DNA of 64,000 bases from Paracoccaceae bacterium (GCA_024742405.1 JANSYP010000001.1:496001-560000); one strand, 5' to 3'. Shown: positions 27,890 to 39,246, counted from the stretch's first letter. Program-made: numbers and translations. The notes: generated by a model from the letters alone, not told the origin.

Positions 27890-29736
27890 GGAAGTTGCGT
27901 GTGCACCGCGTTCAGCGCCGCATCGTTGACTGTGATCCCGGCCTCGGACTGGACCGATTGCGCGAACTGGCCCAGCAGGTCCTGTGCCATCGCTTCCGCG
28001 ATCTCACCATTCAACCGCTCGCGCACCGCTACGGCAGTCTCTTCGGTCAGATCGGCCGGGCGGATCTGGTCGAGCCGGACCAGCACCAGCGTATCGTCGC
28101 CTTCGATCAGTGAAACGTCGCCTGGCTCCATCTCGAACAGTGACGGCAGGAGCTCAGGTGGCAGATCTTCGAGGAAATCGTTGCGTGTGACACCGGCATT
28201 GGTGAAGGCCGTCACGCCCAGGGCCGGGAAATCCTCGCCACCATCGACGCTGGCCTTGATCTCTTCGGCACGGGTGCGCAGGGCCGCCTTGATCGCCTCT
28301 GCCCGGGCGCCGGATTCGGCCTCGGTGCGCACGTCCTCGAACGGACGCAGGGTCGGTGGGACGATCTCATCCAGCCGCAGCGCAAAGATGCCGCCATCTT
28401 CTAGCGTCTCGATCTCGGGGAAGTCATCGGCCCTGACCTGGGCGGCCACGGCCTGAAACGCGCCATATCCGGCGGCACCTTCGCTCTCCATTCCGGTCCA
28501 GTCGACCTGGCCAAGCTCCATCTCGCTCTCGGCCGCCAGCTCCTCGATCGTCGCGCCGCCGGCGAGCAGGTCGTCGAGCGGTTCGATCTCGTCCTCGATC
28601 AGGCGGCGCGCGCGCTGATTGGCGAGTTCTTCGCGCAGCTCCGGCAGGGCCTCCTCGAACGGTGTCACCTGCTCCATGAGGATCGCGTTCACCTGAAACA
28701 GCGCCGGCCCGATCGACGAGGGCAGGGGGCCGACCACGCCTGGCTCCTGCAGGGCAAAGACCTCGGCGCCGGCGCCATCCAGTTGGGCCTGCGTCACGGT
28801 GTTCAGATCCACGTCCGAAGGCGTCAGCCCGCGCTCTGCGACCAGCGCGTCGAAGGTCGTCTCGCCGGCATCGATGGCGCGCTTGGCCTCGGCCGCGGCG
28901 GCCTCGTCGGCAAAGCCCAGGCGGTCGACCATCCGCATGGCGGGCCGGTTGTACTGGCTGCTGCGTTCGTCATAGAGCACACGCAGGGCGTCCTCATCGA
29001 GCTCAACACTGTCGATCAGCATGTCAGGCGTGAGGATCGCGTAGGTGATCCGACGCAGTTCCGGCGCGGTAAACTCTTCGGGATGCGCGTCGTAATAGGC
29101 GCGCACGGCGGCGTCATCGGGCGTTGCGACAGGCTCCGTCAGGTCGGCCTCTCCCAGAACGGCATAGGTAAAGGCCCGCCGTTCGGCCACATAGCTGTAG
29201 ATCGCATCGACAAAGGCTGGCTGCGGCCGGACGCCTGCGACGACCGCGCCCTGGAGCAGATTGCGCGCCATGTCGTTGCGGATGCTCTGCTCGAACTGGG
29301 CCACGGACATGCCGGAGTTTTCCAGCGCGAACTGATAGGCCTGCCGGTCGAACGTCCCGTCCGCGCCGATGAAATTGGGCAGCGAAAGGATCTGTTCGCT
29401 GACCGTTCCGTCGCCCACCGAGAGCCCTGCGAGCCGCGCGCTTTCGTCCAGCGCGGCTTGCGCCAGCAGCCCCTGGAGGATCGCCCGGTCAAGCCCGAGC
29501 GACTGCGCCTCGGCAAAGGTCACCGTGTCGCCCCGCGCCTGGGTCAGTTGCGAGATGTCGCGCTGCAACGCCCGGGCATAGAGGTTGACGTCTACTTCGC
29601 TCTCGCCGACGGCTGCGACCGACCGCACATTGCCGCCGAAGCCGCTGACCCCGAAGCCCGCCAGGGCGACGATCAGCAGGCCAAGAATGATCCATACGAA
29701 AAAGTTGGAAATCTTGCGTTTGGCTTTGGCCGCCAT
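27886..29736 (-). CDS. ppiD: Periplasmic folding factor PpiD (SurA-N/rotamase-like)
   Basis: A 616-residue protein with one N-terminal membrane helix (about 12-32, after a KAKRK positive patch) and a large periplasmic part: a SurA-N-type helical segment (about 40-190), a central parvulin-like region and a second C-terminal helical part. The DNA after residue 35 is rich in acidic residues, as usual for PpiD. It is an inner-membrane-anchored chaperone near the Sec translocon. Rotamase activity is doubtful in this family. It is the gene before trpE, with an ATGA overlap. Confidence 0.88.
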   Translation of the reverse strand: MAAKAKRKISNFFVWIILGLLIVALAGFGVSGFGGNVRSVAAVGESEVDVNLYARALQRDISQLTQARGDTVTFAEAQSLGLDRAILQGLLAQAALDESARLAGLSVGDGTVSEQILSLPNFIGADGTFDRQAYQFALENSGMSVAQFEQSIRNDMARNLLQGAVVAGVRPQPAFVDAIYSYVAERRAFTYAVLGEADLTEPVATPDDAAVRAYYDAHPEEFTAPELRRITYAILTPDMLIDSVELDEDALRVLYDERSSQYNRPAMRMVDRLGFADEAAAAEAKRAIDAGETTFDALVAERGLTPSDVDLNTVTQAQLDGAGAEVFALQEPGVVGPLPSSIGPALFQVNAILMEQVTPFEEALPELREELANQRARRLIEDEIEPLDDLLAGGATIEELAAESEMELGQVDWTGMESEGAAGYGAFQAVAAQVRADDFPEIETLEDGGIFALRLDEIVPPTLRPFEDVRTEAESGARAEAIKAALRTRAEEIKASVDGGEDFPALGVTAFTNAGVTRNDFLEDLPPELLPSLFEMEPGDVSLIEGDDTLVLVRLDQIRPADLTEETAVAVRERLNGEIAEAMAQDLLGQFAQSVQSEAGITVNDAALNAVHTQLP

Positions 29737-29761
29737 TGCATCCCCCGCTGAAAGCCCGGGT

Positions 29762-31021
29762 TCACGTAGTCGCTTCGCCGCTGAGGGGCAAGGTCAGACC
29801 GCCAAGCCGTGTGCCAAGGGCCGAGATCTCGTCGACGTCGATATTCGCAAATGCGATCCGCAACTCGCGCGCGCCGGCCGGATCGCCTGCGGGGCGGAAC
29901 ATCGTTCCGGGAAGCAAAAGGATGCCGGCCGTGCGCACAAGCTCCGGCGCGAGGCGGTCGGACGCTATCTCGAACGGGTGGCGGACATAGGCGAAATAGG
30001 CGCCGCATCCCAGCAGCTGCCAGCCTGGGAGGGTGGTGACGGTCTGTGCCATGGCGCGCCCGCGGGCAAGGATGTCCTGCCGCTCGCCTTCGAGCCAGGC
30101 GCCGAGGTTCTCCAACCCCCAGAGCGCGCCGATCTGGCCAGGCTGCGCGGGACAGATCGCGACGGTGTCGAGAAATTTTTCCACCTCGCGCAACAGCGGC
30201 GCGCCCGCCACCAGAGTGCCGGTGCGGTGGCCTGTCAGTCGGTAGGCCTTTGAAAAAGAGTAGAGCTGCACCAGCGTCTGGTCCCAGTCCGGATCCTGAA
30301 ACAGGTCATGGGGCGCGCCGTCCGTGCCGTGAAAATCGCGGTAGGTTTCGTCGAGGATGAGCGCAATGCCCTGCCGCTGGCACAGATCGTAGAACTTCCG
30401 GATCAGCGTTGGCGGATATGCCACGCCGCCTGGATTATTCGGCGTCACGAGCACCAGAGCCCGGGTGCGCGGACCGATCAGCCGCGCTGCCGTCTCCGGG
30501 TCAGGCAAAAGTTCGTCCCCCGTGGGCAGGGTTCGCGCCGCCACACCCTGCATATCCAGCCACATGGCGTGGTTGAAATACCAAGGCAGCGGCAAGACGA
30601 CCTCGTCGCCGGGACCCGCAAGGGCGGCCAGAGCGGCGCAGAATGCCTGGTTGCAGCCCGACGTGATCGCGACCCGGTTCGCGCCCGGTGCGGCACCGTA
30701 GACCTGCGCCCAGCGGTCGGACACCGCCTCGCGCAGGGCGGGCAGGCCTAGCACCGGCCCGTAAAGATGCGCTTCCGGACGGGTGAGCAGCGCCTCGGCC
30801 ATAGCCTGGCGCAACGGCTCCGGCGGCGGCGTTGCCGGGGCGGCCTGGCTGACATTGATCAGCGGTAAGCCCTCTGGCGTCGCATGGCTGTCCAGCCAGC
30901 GCCGGGCCTCCATCACCGGAGGTCGCGCAGTCGCGTGCATCGCCGTGGCGATACGTGGCGTGTCACCGGGCGCCGCGGCACGTCCCGGAGCGCTGTCAGG
31001 TTCCGCGATAGGGCTCGACAT
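29762..31021 (-). CDS. PLP-dependent aminotransferase, class I/II
   Basis: A 419-residue fold-type I aminotransferase starting at ATG 31021, 26 nt inside the end of gpt. It has the [10 protein letters not shown] cofactor loop, [18 protein letters not shown] (Asp for the pyridine nitrogen) and [14 protein letters not shown] with the Schiff-base Lys. It resembles aspartate/aromatic-type aminotransferases, but the substrate is unclear. A later Met at MHATARPP is a possible alternative start. It is part of the fabI-to-trpE run. Confidence 0.88.
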   Translation of the reverse strand: MSSPIAEPDSAPGRAAAPGDTPRIATAMHATARPPVMEARRWLDSHATPEGLPLINVSQAAPATPPPEPLRQAMAEALLTRPEAHLYGPVLGLPALREAVSDRWAQVYGAAPGANRVAITSGCNQAFCAALAALAGPGDEVVLPLPWYFNHAMWLDMQGVAARTLPTGDELLPDPETAARLIGPRTRALVLVTPNNPGGVAYPPTLIRKFYDLCQRQGIALILDETYRDFHGTDGAPHDLFQDPDWDQTLVQLYSFSKAYRLTGHRTGTLVAGAPLLREVEKFLDTVAICPAQPGQIGALWGLENLGAWLEGERQDILARGRAMAQTVTTLPGWQLLGCGAYFAYVRHPFEIASDRLAPELVRTAGILLLPGTMFRPAGDPAGARELRIAFANIDVDEISALGTRLGGLTLPLSGEATT

Positions 31022-31496
31022 ATTGCAGGGCCATGTCCCAGGGGAAGAAGATCCAAGTGTCCTGGCTGACCTCGGTGATATAGGTGTCCACCTGCCCGCA
31101 GCCGTGGGGCTTCGAATAGACCGTAGCGAAATGGGCGTTGGGATAGAGGTTGCGGACGACGGCCAGCGTCCGGCCGGTATCCGCGAGATCGTCGACGATG
31201 AGAATGCCCGTGCCATCGCCCATCAGCTCCGCGTTGGGCGACTTCAGAACCACCGCCTCGCTCTGGCTCTGGTTGTCGTAGGATTTCACCGAAATCGTGT
31301 CGACCGTGCGCACATCGAGTTCGCGCGCGACGATCATCGCCGGGGCCATCCCGCCGCGGGTGATCGCGACGATGGCGCGCCAGGCGCCGGCGTCCGGCCC
31401 TTTTCCGTCCAGGCGCCAGGCCAGTGCGCGCGCATCGCGGTGCAGCTGGTCCCAGCTGACATGGAAGCCTTTTTCATGGGGCAGTCTGTCATTCAT
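30996..31496 (-). CDS. gpt: Xanthine-guanine phosphoribosyltransferase
   Basis: A 166-residue type I phosphoribosyltransferase with the PRPP loop [11 protein letters not shown] (98-108), KSYDNQSQ and a C-terminal ISP-like [14 protein letters not shown]. It salvages xanthine and guanine to their nucleotides. The start at 31496 ([11 protein letters not shown]) is preferred over an upstream Met that would overlap lysE. The stop lies inside the aminotransferase gene. Confidence 0.93.
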   Translation of the reverse strand: MNDRLPHEKGFHVSWDQLHRDARALAWRLDGKGPDAGAWRAIVAITRGGMAPAMIVARELDVRTVDTISVKSYDNQSQSEAVVLKSPNAELMGDGTGILIVDDLADTGRTLAVVRNLYPNAHFATVYSKPHGCGQVDTYITEVSQDTWIFFPWDMALQYVEPYRGT

Positions 31497-31518
31497 GGAC
31501 CGTTCCTTGTCTCGTGGC

Positions 31519-32136
31519 TCAGCCGAGCGCGATCTTGATGCCAAGCGCTGCCAGCGCGCCGCCCAGCACGCGTTCCAGTGCCGATTTCATCCGACCATAG
31601 GCGTTGCGGATCGGACCGCGCGAAAAGACCGCCGCAACGATCGAATACCAGATCGTCTCGATGAAGAGGATCGCACCCAGCAGCAGCGCGATGTCGGACA
31701 TGTCCAGGCCCGGCGGTACGAGCCCGATGAAAACTGCGCCGAAGAACACGGCTGCCTTGGGATTGGCGATCTGAGTCAGAAACCCCAACCGCAGGGCCGA
31801 CAGACCGGAGCGTGCCGGGCCGCGCGAGCCCGCCGTTAGGGGCAGCGGTTTGTCCGCACCGCGCCAGATCATCCAGGCCAGAAAGAGCAGGAAGGCCGCG
31901 CCTCCGATCCGCAACACGGTCAGCAATTCGGGGAACAACGTAAAGAGTGCGGTCAGCCCAAGCAGGGCTGCTGCGGCCCAGGCCACCGCGCCGAGCCCGA
32001 GGCCGATCGCCAGAAACAGCGCCGCGCGCGCCCCGTCCCGTGCCGCCACGCGCAGGGAGACGACAAAGGCCGGCCCGGGGCTGATTGCCGCGGCCAAGTG
32101 CACCGCCATGACCGAAAGCAGCGCCGCCAGAGTCAT
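31519..32136 (-). CDS. LysE-family amino-acid exporter
   Basis: A 205-residue protein with about six hydrophobic segments, the LysE/RhtB hallmark [12 protein letters not shown] near the N-terminus and [17 protein letters not shown] in the middle. It exports amino acids or related metabolites; the substrate is unknown. Its ATG overlaps the fabI stop (4 nt), so the pair should be coupled. The upstream frame extension within fabI is shadow. Confidence 0.92.
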   Translation of the reverse strand: MTLAALLSVMAVHLAAAISPGPAFVVSLRVAARDGARAALFLAIGLGLGAVAWAAAALLGLTALFTLFPELLTVLRIGGAAFLLFLAWMIWRGADKPLPLTAGSRGPARSGLSALRLGFLTQIANPKAAVFFGAVFIGLVPPGLDMSDIALLLGAILFIETIWYSIVAAVFSRGPIRNAYGRMKSALERVLGGALAALGIKIALG

Positions 32137-32939
32137 GTCTTGGCGATATCCGGCGCGTCGGGGTTCTTCATGCCGACGATATGGTAGCCCGCGTCGACAT
32201 GGAGCACCTCGCCGGTGACACCGGAGCCCAGATCCGACAGCAGATAGAGCGCGGACCGGCCGACCTCGTCCTGATCGACGTTGCGGCGCATCGGCGAGTT
32301 CAGCTCGTTCCATTTCAGAATATAGCGGAAATCGCCGATCCCCGAGGCCGCGAGCGTCTTGATCGTGCCGGCCGAGATCGCGTTGACGCGGATCTGTTTC
32401 TCGCCCAGATCGGCCGCCAGATACCGCACGGATGCCTCAAGCGCGGCCTTCGCGACCCCCATCACATTGTAATGCGGCATCACCTTCTCGGCGCCGTAGT
32501 AGGTCAGGGTCAGACAACTGCCGCCATCGGTCATCAGCGGCTCCGCCCGGCGGCAGATCTCGGTAAAGGAAAACACCGAAATATCCATTGTGGTGCGGAA
32601 ATTCGCAGCGCTCGTATCGACATAGCGTCCGCGCAATTCGGTCTTGTCGGAAAACCCGATGGCATGGACGACAAAATCCAGCCGGTCCCAGGCCGCGCCG
32701 ATCTGCTCGAACATCGCGTCCATGGATGCGCCGTCGGAGACGTCGCACTCGACCAGGAGGTCGCAGCCAAGCTGTTCGGCCAGCGGACGCACGCGCTTTT
32801 CCAGCGGTCCCCCCTGGTGGGCGAGCGCCAGCTCTGCCCCCTGTGTCGCGCAGGCCTTGGCGATCCCCCACGCGATGGACTTGTCATTGGCAAGACCCAT
32901 TATGAGCCCACGTTTGCCTTGCATAAGTCCCGTTGACAT
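32133..32939 (-). CDS. fabI: Enoyl-ACP reductase (NADH)
   Basis: A 268-residue atypical short-chain reductase: [15 protein letters not shown] replaces the usual Gly-rich motif, and the Tyr-x6-Lys catalytic pair is in HYNVMGVAK. It performs the last reduction of fatty-acid elongation, complementing fabD, fabG and acpP near 58.5-61.4 kb. It is the first gene of the long minus-strand run and is divergent from pdxH. Confidence 0.96.
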   Translation of the reverse strand: MSTGLMQGKRGLIMGLANDKSIAWGIAKACATQGAELALAHQGGPLEKRVRPLAEQLGCDLLVECDVSDGASMDAMFEQIGAAWDRLDFVVHAIGFSDKTELRGRYVDTSAANFRTTMDISVFSFTEICRRAEPLMTDGGSCLTLTYYGAEKVMPHYNVMGVAKAALEASVRYLAADLGEKQIRVNAISAGTIKTLAASGIGDFRYILKWNELNSPMRRNVDQDEVGRSALYLLSDLGSGVTGEVLHVDAGYHIVGMKNPDAPDIAKT

Positions 32940-33063
32940 CGACCATACCCCACACGCATTCCGGTCGTGGCGGTGTATGGCATGGTTTGCTCTGCATCAA
33001 GGCAGGGCGGACGCAGTTCGGTCAAAGCGGGCCGCACGACCACAGTCTGAGAGAGGGGAAGCC

Positions 33064-33669
33064 ATGGACGGACGGGACGGCATTTTCGCGGGAGACGATC
33101 CGTTCGAGCTGGTGCGGGCCTGGATGGACGCCGCCACATCGTCGGAGATCAATGATCCCAATGCCATGACCCTTGCGACAGTCGATGCGGACGGCATGCC
33201 GAATGCGCGGATCGTCCTGATCAAAGAGGTCGAGGATAACGGGCTGGTGTTCTTCACGAATTATGACAGTCCGAAAGGTCGCGAATTGGAAGGTGCCGGC
33301 AAAGCCGCCTTTGCGCTCCACTGGAAGTCCCTGGGTCACCAGATCCGCGGTCGCGGAACCGTGTCGCGTATTTCCAAGGCGCAATCGGACGCCTATTACC
33401 AGTCGCGCCCGCTGGACAGCCGCCTCGGCGCTTGGGCGTCGGCACAAAGTCAGCCCTTGGCAAGCCGCGACGCGCTGATGGCCCAGGTCGAGGCGATGCG
33501 CGAGCGCTATGGCGACGCCCCGCCGCGCCCTCCGCACTGGGGCGGATATCGTATCGTTCCGGTAGAACTGGAGTTCTGGGCCGACGGCGCATTTCGGCTG
33601 CATGACCGGTTCCGGTGGTCGCGTACGGACAGCGCGGCGCCATGGTCCATCAAGCGGCTCAGCCCGTGA
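33064..33669 (+). CDS. pdxH: Pyridoxamine 5'-phosphate oxidase
   Basis: A 201-residue flavoprotein starting at ATG 33064 after a GAGAGGGGAA ribosome site. Conserved blocks include [39 protein letters not shown] and the C-terminal RFRWSR. It oxidises pyridoxine or pyridoxamine phosphate to pyridoxal phosphate with FMN. The upstream open frame reaches back into fabI but is not coding. The intergenic 32940-33063 must carry both promoters. Confidence 0.96.
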   Translation: MDGRDGIFAGDDPFELVRAWMDAATSSEINDPNAMTLATVDADGMPNARIVLIKEVEDNGLVFFTNYDSPKGRELEGAGKAAFALHWKSLGHQIRGRGTVSRISKAQSDAYYQSRPLDSRLGAWASAQSQPLASRDALMAQVEAMRERYGDAPPRPPHWGGYRIVPVELEFWADGAFRLHDRFRWSRTDSAAPWSIKRLSP

Positions 33670-33771
33670 CTGCGAAATCGAACCTTACAAGGCTCAAATG
33701 CCCTTTTTTTTCTTGCCACAAAGAGAGATGCCATCTTAGTGTTACAATATTAAGCTTCGGGAGGAAGCCCT

Positions 33772-34329
33772 TTGAATATGTACGTGGAACGAATGACCTC
33801 TGACGACGAAGGGCATATCGTCCATGGCCATGTAAAGTGGTTTGATCCGGCGAAAGGATTTGGCTTTGTCGTGGCCGATGGCGGCGGATCGGACATTCTG
33901 CTCCACGCCAATGTTTTGCGGAACTTTGGACAAAGCTCGGTCGCCGACGGTGCGATCGTCGAAGTGAGCGTTTTGGAGACGCCGCGCGGTCGCCAGGCGA
34001 TCGAAGTGCTGCGGATCGAGCCGCCAGAGGTCGTGATCGAGACCGAAGAAGACGGAGACCTGGAGCAGTTCGGCGCCCTGGAGGATGCTGGACCGCTGGA
34101 GCCCGCCCGGGTGAAGTGGTTCGACAAGTCCAAGGGCTTCGGCTTCGCGAACGCGTTCGGGCGCAACGAAGACATCTTTGTGCATATCGAAGTACTGCGC
34201 CGTTCCGGCCTGTCCGATCTACAGCCGGGAGAAGCGATTTGTCTGAGGATCGTCGAAGGGCGCCGCGGTCTCATGGCGGCCATGGTGACATCCTGGGATT
34301 TTGCTCTGCGGTCCGACGAACCCTCCTAA
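33772..34329 (+). CDS. Double cold-shock-domain protein
   Basis: A 185-residue protein with two cold-shock domains: [15 protein letters not shown] (about 19-33) and [15 protein letters not shown] (about 111-125). Each has RNP1-like KGFGF motifs, and the second also has DIFVHIEVL (RNP2-like). They are joined by an acidic linker ([17 protein letters not shown]). Such proteins bind single-stranded RNA/DNA and act as RNA chaperones or antiterminators. The 100-nt leader before it is AT-rich with a run of T, perhaps the pdxH terminator or a cold-shock leader. Confidence 0.92.
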   Translation: MNMYVERMTSDDEGHIVHGHVKWFDPAKGFGFVVADGGGSDILLHANVLRNFGQSSVADGAIVEVSVLETPRGRQAIEVLRIEPPEVVIETEEDGDLEQFGALEDAGPLEPARVKWFDKSKGFGFANAFGRNEDIFVHIEVLRRSGLSDLQPGEAICLRIVEGRRGLMAAMVTSWDFALRSDEPS

Positions 34330-34799
34330 CAGTCTTTGTGGCTCTGCTGGCGGTTGCTACGCCTGCAGTTTCTGAATGTCTTGACGACGAGCTGCGGCTG
34401 AGAGGCGAGTGGGGTACCGCGCGCTTCACGGTGGAGATTGCCGATACCCCGGAGACCCGCGCAAGGGGCCTCATGTTTCGCGAATCGATGCCCAGGAACG
34501 CCGGGATGCTCTTTATCTATGACCGGCCCCAGAGAGTGTCCTTCTGGATGCGCAACACGCCCTTGCCGCTCGACCTGATCTTTCTCGATGACACCGGCAC
34601 CGTCACGCGTATTCATCGCGACGCCATACCGTTCGACGAAACAGCGATCCCAGGCGGAAGCGGCGTGTTGGCGGTGCTCGAGATCAATGGCGGGCTGTCG
34701 GACATTTTCGGATTTGCGCCCGGCGACCAGATGCAACACCCGGCCTTTGATCGCGCGACCGCCGCCTGGCCCTGTCCGGAAGACCCCGGGCCAGGCTGA
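34293..34799 (+). CDS. Secreted DUF192 protein (uncertain start)
   Basis: The DUF192 domain is clear: [37 protein letters not shown] and a C-terminal [10 protein letters not shown] hydrophobic stretch preceded by Arg-Arg ([20 protein letters not shown]) forms a good signal peptide, so the protein should be periplasmic. The start is odd: the only usual start nearby, GTG 34338, falls inside the hydrophobic core and would remove the Arg-Arg, whereas the next in-frame candidate is a CTG at 34293. Either would overlap or abut the end of the cold-shock gene. The function of DUF192 is unknown. Confidence 0.82.
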   Translation: MGFCSAVRRTLLTVFVALLAVATPAVSECLDDELRLRGEWGTARFTVEIADTPETRARGLMFRESMPRNAGMLFIYDRPQRVSFWMRNTPLPLDLIFLDDTGTVTRIHRDAIPFDETAIPGGSGVLAVLEINGGLSDIFGFAPGDQMQHPAFDRATAAWPCPEDPGPG

Positions 34800-34908
34800 G
34801 GCCGCCGCGCGGCAGCCCGGACCCCGCAGAAATCGCGCAGCGACACATCCTGAGGCAATGGATTGACCCTTTTCAATGCCGCTGCGGCGGTCTAGGGACA
34901 ACGACGGT

Positions 34909-34985
34909 CGGGGCGTGGCGCAGTCTGGTAGCGCACCTGTTTTGGGTACAGGGGGTCGTGAGTTCGAATCTCGCCGCCCCGACCA
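34909..34985 (+). tRNA. tRNA-Pro (anticodon UGG)
   Basis: A 77-nt cloverleaf: acceptor CGGGGCG pairs CGCCCCG, D-arm with GGTAGCGC, anticodon stem CCTGT/ACAGG around TTTGGGT (anticodon TGG), T-loop TTCGAATC, discriminator A and a genomically encoded CCA. It reads Pro codons CCN, mainly CCA/CCG. It lies between the DUF192 gene and the nrdJ leader. Confidence 0.96.
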
Positions 34986-35199
34986 GTTTTCCCTCTCCCC
35001 TGCGAATTGCTGCGGCGCAGCACGTCCGGGTGCGGCCCCAATCCGGCAATATCTTTTAAAAGCATATGATTACGGCGCGATCTTCGTGCTCTTGATGCTG
35101 CTTCGCAGCGCCGAAGTAAGGTTAACCGCGCCCGCCCTCGTTAGGGTCCCCGTAACCAATTGAGTCGGTTTTTCCATCCTGTGCCGGTCAAGGGCGAAA

Positions 35200-35291
35200 A
35201 TCCTACATCTTGTGTAAAAAAGCCGTTGACCCGCGGCATGTAGATGAGGTTGTCTGGTTTTCGCCGGTCGACGCAACACCACATGTTGTGG
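35200..35291 (+). promoter_or_regulatory. Possible NrdR boxes and promoter region of nrdJ
   Basis: Two 16-bp sites resemble the NrdR-box consensus: 35200-35215 (core CTACATCTTGTGT) and 35276-35291 (ACACCACATGTTGTGG). Each fits about 12 of 16 positions. A TTGACC at 35226-35231 lies between them as a -35 candidate, but no good -10 follows. NrdR represses ribonucleotide reductase genes when deoxynucleotides are plentiful. The spacing of 76 nt between boxes is wider than the usual pair spacing, which lowers confidence. The rest of 34986-35199 shows nothing clear. Confidence 0.5.
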
Positions 35292-35326
35292 ATCCGGTGA
35301 GAGACTGACAGGCCCTGCAGATCGGG

Positions 35327-35405
35327 CGCTTCGGGATGCTCCGAAGCGGCAGGAGGCGTGCGGCCGGATTAAAAGAAGACGTAACTGCGGGTCGAAAACG
35401 ACCGC
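35327..35405 (+). other. Structured 5' leader of nrdJ
   Basis: Two hairpins precede the nrdJ start: a perfect 8-bp stem CGCTTCGG/CCGAAGCG (35327-35348, 6-nt loop) and GCGGGTCG-AAAA-CGACCGC (35387-35405, one bulge). No cobalamin-riboswitch core was recognised. They may affect translation or mRNA stability. Confidence 0.5.
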
Positions 35406-35431
35406 GGGCTAGGGAACGGACAGAGGCAGTC

Positions 35432-38400
35432 ATGAAGATTTCACGCAAATTCACGACCCAAACCGACGGCGCCTATGGGAGCCTCGATTTTGCGACGACG
35501 TCGTCTGAGATCCGCAATCCCGATGGCTCCGTTGTCTTCGGCCTCAAGGGGATCGAAGTGCCCGCCTCCTGGAGCCAGGTCGCGTCCGACGTTCTCGCAC
35601 AGAAGTACTTCCGCAAGGCCGGTGTCGCGGCGCGTCTCAAGAAGGTGCGCGAGAAGAGTGTGCCGGAGTTTCTGTGGCGGTCCATGCCCGATGAGGCCGC
35701 GCTCGCCGCGCTGCCTGAAGAAGACCGCTATGGCGGCGAAACCAAGGCAACCCAGGTGTTCGACCGGCTTGCCGGTGCCTGGGCCTATTGGGGCTGGAAG
35801 GGCGGCTATTTCTCCACCGAAGCCGACGCCCGCGCCTATTTTGACGAAATGCGCCATATGCTCGCCACGCAGCGCGCGGCCCCCAACAGCCCGCAATGGT
35901 TCAACACCGGGCTGCATTGGGCCTACGGCATCGACGGGCCGAGCCAGGGCCATTTCTATGTCGACCACAAGACCGGCAAGCTGGTGAAATCCGACAGTGC
36001 CTATGAGCACCCGCAGCCCCACGCCTGTTTCATCCAGTCCGTCGCCGACGATCTGGTCAATGATGGCGGGATCATGGATCTCTGGGTCCGCGAGGCGCGG
36101 CTCTTCAAGTACGGCTCCGGCACCGGCACGAACTTCTCGTCCCTGCGCGGGGAGGGCGAGGCGCTCTCGGGCGGCGGCAAGTCGTCGGGCCTGATGGGCT
36201 TTCTCAAGATCGGCGACCGGGCGGCCGGTGCGATCAAGTCGGGCGGCACCACCCGGCGCGCAGCCAAGATGGTGATCTGCGACGCCGACCACCCCGACAT
36301 CGAGAAGTTCATCAACTGGAAAGTTGTCGAAGAACAGAAGGTGGCGAGCCTCGTGGCCGGTTCCAAGAGCCATGAGCAGAAGCTCAACGACATCTTCATG
36401 GCGATCCGCGAGTGGGACGGCGAGATCGAAGCCGCGACCGACCCGGCCGTGAACCCGGGCCTCAGGGCCGCCGTGCGCGGGGCCAAGAAGGCCGCGATCC
36501 CGGAAACCTACATCAAGCGCGTGCTCGACTATGCCCGTCAGGGGTACGAGAGCATCGAGTTCCCGACTTACGACACCGATTGGGACAGCGAGGCCTATGC
36601 CTCGGTCTCCGGCCAGAACTCCAACAACTCGGTCCGCGTGACAGATGCCTTCCTGCAGGCGGTACGCGACGATGCCGACTGGGAGCTGGTGCGCCGCACC
36701 GATGGCAAGATCGCCAAGACCGTCAAGGCGCGCGATCTGTGGGAACAGATCGGTCACGCCGCCTGGGCCTGCGCCGACCCCGGCATCCAGTTCCACGACA
36801 CCGTCAACGGCTGGCACACCTGCCCCGAGGACGGCGAGATCCGCGGCTCCAACCCCTGCTCGGAGTACATGTTCCTCGACGACACGGCCTGCAACCTGGC
36901 CTCGATGAACCTGCTGACTTTCCACAAGGACGGCGAGTTCGCGGCGGAGGACTATGTCCACGCCACGCGGCTCTGGACCGTGACGCTGGAAATCAGCGTG
37001 CTGATGGCGCAGTTCCCCAGCCGCGAGATCGCGCAGCGATCCTATGATTTCCGGACGCTGGGGCTGGGCTACGCCAATATCGGCGGGCTGCTGATGAATA
37101 TGGGGCTGAGCTATGACAGCCCCGAGGGCCGCGCGCTCTGCGGTGCGCTGACGGCGGTCATGACCGGCACCGCTTATGCGACTTCCGCCGAGATGGCGGG
37201 AGAGTTGGGGCCGTTCCCGGGCTACGCGAAGAACGCCGACCACATGCTGCGGGTGATCGCCAATCACCGCCGCGCGGCCTATGGCGAAACGGACGGCTAT
37301 GACGCGCTCAACGTTGCGCCTGTGCCGTTTGATGCCGGCAACTGTCCCGATGCGCGGCTGGCGGAGCTTGCGCGCTCTTCCTGGGATGCCGCCCACCAAC
37401 TGGGCGAACTGCATGGCTACCGCAATGCCCAGGCCACGGTGATTGCGCCCACGGGCACCATCGGGCTGGTGATGGATTGCGACACGACCGGGATCGAGCC
37501 GGACTTTGCGCTGGTGAAATTCAAGAAGCTCGCCGGCGGGGGCTATTTCAAGATCATCAACCAGTCCGTTCCGGCAGCACTTGAAACCCTCGGCTACCGC
37601 TCGTCCCAGATCGAAGAGATCATCTCCTACGCTGTGGGTCATGGCACGCTCGGCAACGCGCCCGGCATCAATCACACCGCGCTGATCGGGCACGGCTTCG
37701 GCACGCCCGAGATCGAAAAGATCGAGGCCGCGCTGCCATCGGCCTTCGACATCCGTTTCGTCTTCAACCAGTGGACGCTGGGCGAGGCCTTCTGCACCGA
37801 CGTGCTGGGCATCCCGGCGGCGGAGCTGAACGATCCGACCTTCGACATGCTCAAGCATCTGGGCTTCACCAAGGCGCAGGTCGAGGCCGCGAACGATCAT
37901 GTCTGCGGAACCATGACGCTCGAGGGTGCGCCGCATCTCGACCCGAAACACTACCCGGTCTTCGACTGCGCCAACCCCTGCGGCAAGAAGGGCAAGCGTT
38001 TCCTCAGCGTCGACAGCCATATCCGCATGATGGCCGCGGCCCAGAGCTTCATCTCGGGCGCGATCTCCAAGACGATCAACATGCCCAACGATGCGACCAT
38101 CGAGGATTGCCAGAAGGCCTATGAGCTCAGCTGGTCGCTCGGCACCAAGGCCAATGCGCTCTACCGCGACGGCTCCAAGCTCAGCCAGCCGCTGGCCGCA
38201 GCGCTTGTCGAGGATGACGAGGACGCCGCCGACACGCTGGAAACCGGCACGCCCCAGGAAAAGGCGACGGTGCTGGCCGAAAAGATCATCGAAAAGGTTA
38301 TCGTCAAGGAACTCGTCCGGACCCACCGCGAAAAGCTGCCCGAGCGGCGCAAGGGCTATACGCAAAAGGCCATCGTGGGCGGTCACAAGGTCTATCTGCG

Positions 38401-39091
38401 CACCGGCGAATACAAGGACGGCAATCTCGGTGAGATCTTCATCGACATGCACAAGGAAGGCGCGGGCTTCCGGGCGATGATGAACAACTTCGCCATCGCG
38501 GTCTCGGTCGGTCTGCAATATGGCGTCCCGCTGGAGGAGTTCGTCGACGCCTTCACGTTCACCCGGTTCGAGCCCGCGGGCATGGTCCAGGGCAATGACA
38601 GCATCAAGAATGCGACCTCGATCCTTGACTATATCTTCCGCGAACTGGCCGTCAGCTATCTCGATCGCACGGACCTCGCCCACGTCGCGCCCGAAGGCCA
38701 TGCCTTCGACGATCTCGGCGCGGGCGAGGACGAGGGGAAGGTGGGCGAAGGCGAGAACATCGCGCCGGTAAGCGAAAGCGCGGCCAGCAAGTCCCTGGAA
38801 GTGCTGAAACAAATCAGCTCCACCGGGTATCTGCGCAAGCGGATGCCCCAGGAACTGGTCGTGCTTCAGGGCGGCAGCGGTGCCGTGGCGCTCGACACCG
38901 GGCTCGACGTCACAACCGCGATCACTGCCGTGGAGACGACGACAGCGACGCTGACATTGGACGACCGCGCCAAGGCCAAGATGCAAGGCTACGAGGGCGA
39001 TCCGTGCGGCGAGTGCGGGAACTACACGCTGGTGCGCAACGGCACCTGCATGAAGTGCAACACCTGCGGGGCGACCTCGGGCTGTAGCTGA
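35432..39091 (+). CDS. nrdJ: Adenosylcobalamin-dependent ribonucleotide reductase (class II)
   Basis: A 1219-residue single-chain reductase starting at MKISRKF (35432). It has the FNTGLHW block, the [11 protein letters not shown] (active-site Cys) segment, [44 protein letters not shown], and a C-terminal Cys-rich tail, [22 protein letters not shown]. It reduces ribonucleotides with B12, independently of oxygen, so the cell needs cobalamin. The 1220-codon antisense frame is a codon-bias shadow. The first 32 codons of the open frame before 35432 are Arg-rich and not coding. Confidence 0.97.
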   Translation: MKISRKFTTQTDGAYGSLDFATTSSEIRNPDGSVVFGLKGIEVPASWSQVASDVLAQKYFRKAGVAARLKKVREKSVPEFLWRSMPDEAALAALPEEDRYGGETKATQVFDRLAGAWAYWGWKGGYFSTEADARAYFDEMRHMLATQRAAPNSPQWFNTGLHWAYGIDGPSQGHFYVDHKTGKLVKSDSAYEHPQPHACFIQSVADDLVNDGGIMDLWVREARLFKYGSGTGTNFSSLRGEGEALSGGGKSSGLMGFLKIGDRAAGAIKSGGTTRRAAKMVICDADHPDIEKFINWKVVEEQKVASLVAGSKSHEQKLNDIFMAIREWDGEIEAATDPAVNPGLRAAVRGAKKAAIPETYIKRVLDYARQGYESIEFPTYDTDWDSEAYASVSGQNSNNSVRVTDAFLQAVRDDADWELVRRTDGKIAKTVKARDLWEQIGHAAWACADPGIQFHDTVNGWHTCPEDGEIRGSNPCSEYMFLDDTACNLASMNLLTFHKDGEFAAEDYVHATRLWTVTLEISVLMAQFPSREIAQRSYDFRTLGLGYANIGGLLMNMGLSYDSPEGRALCGALTAVMTGTAYATSAEMAGELGPFPGYAKNADHMLRVIANHRRAAYGETDGYDALNVAPVPFDAGNCPDARLAELARSSWDAAHQLGELHGYRNAQATVIAPTGTIGLVMDCDTTGIEPDFALVKFKKLAGGGYFKIINQSVPAALETLGYRSSQIEEIISYAVGHGTLGNAPGINHTALIGHGFGTPEIEKIEAALPSAFDIRFVFNQWTLGEAFCTDVLGIPAAELNDPTFDMLKHLGFTKAQVEAANDHVCGTMTLEGAPHLDPKHYPVFDCANPCGKKGKRFLSVDSHIRMMAAAQSFISGAISKTINMPNDATIEDCQKAYELSWSLGTKANALYRDGSKLSQPLAAALVEDDEDAADTLETGTPQEKATVLAEKIIEKVIVKELVRTHREKLPERRKGYTQKAIVGGHKVYLRTGEYKDGNLGEIFIDMHKEGAGFRAMMNNFAIAVSVGLQYGVPLEEFVDAFTFTRFEPAGMVQGNDSIKNATSILDYIFRELAVSYLDRTDLAHVAPEGHAFDDLGAGEDEGKVGEGENIAPVSESAASKSLEVLKQISSTGYLRKRMPQELVVLQGGSGAVALDTGLDVTTAITAVETTTATLTLDDRAKAKMQGYEGDPCGECGNYTLVRNGTCMKCNTCGATSGCS

Positions 39092-39246
39092 GCCCCGCAG
39101 CACCGGGGCAGGGCGCCGCCAGATGCGCCCGCCCCGTCAAGAGATCCGGGGCGCGTGCGCGCGTCCTAGACGTCACGGCGGACACAGGAAGAACATCAAA
39201 AACTATCGAGCAGTAAAAAGAACGAGCCGCCGCGGCGAACCTTCAA

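Noticed and set aside
35292-35431. Cobalamin riboswitch before nrdJ
   Set aside because: Hairpins are present, but no conserved B12-box sequence was found.
35441-39103. 1220-codon antisense frame opposite nrdJ
   Set aside because: It mirrors the codon bias of nrdJ in high-GC DNA; its translation matches no family and nrdJ is certain.
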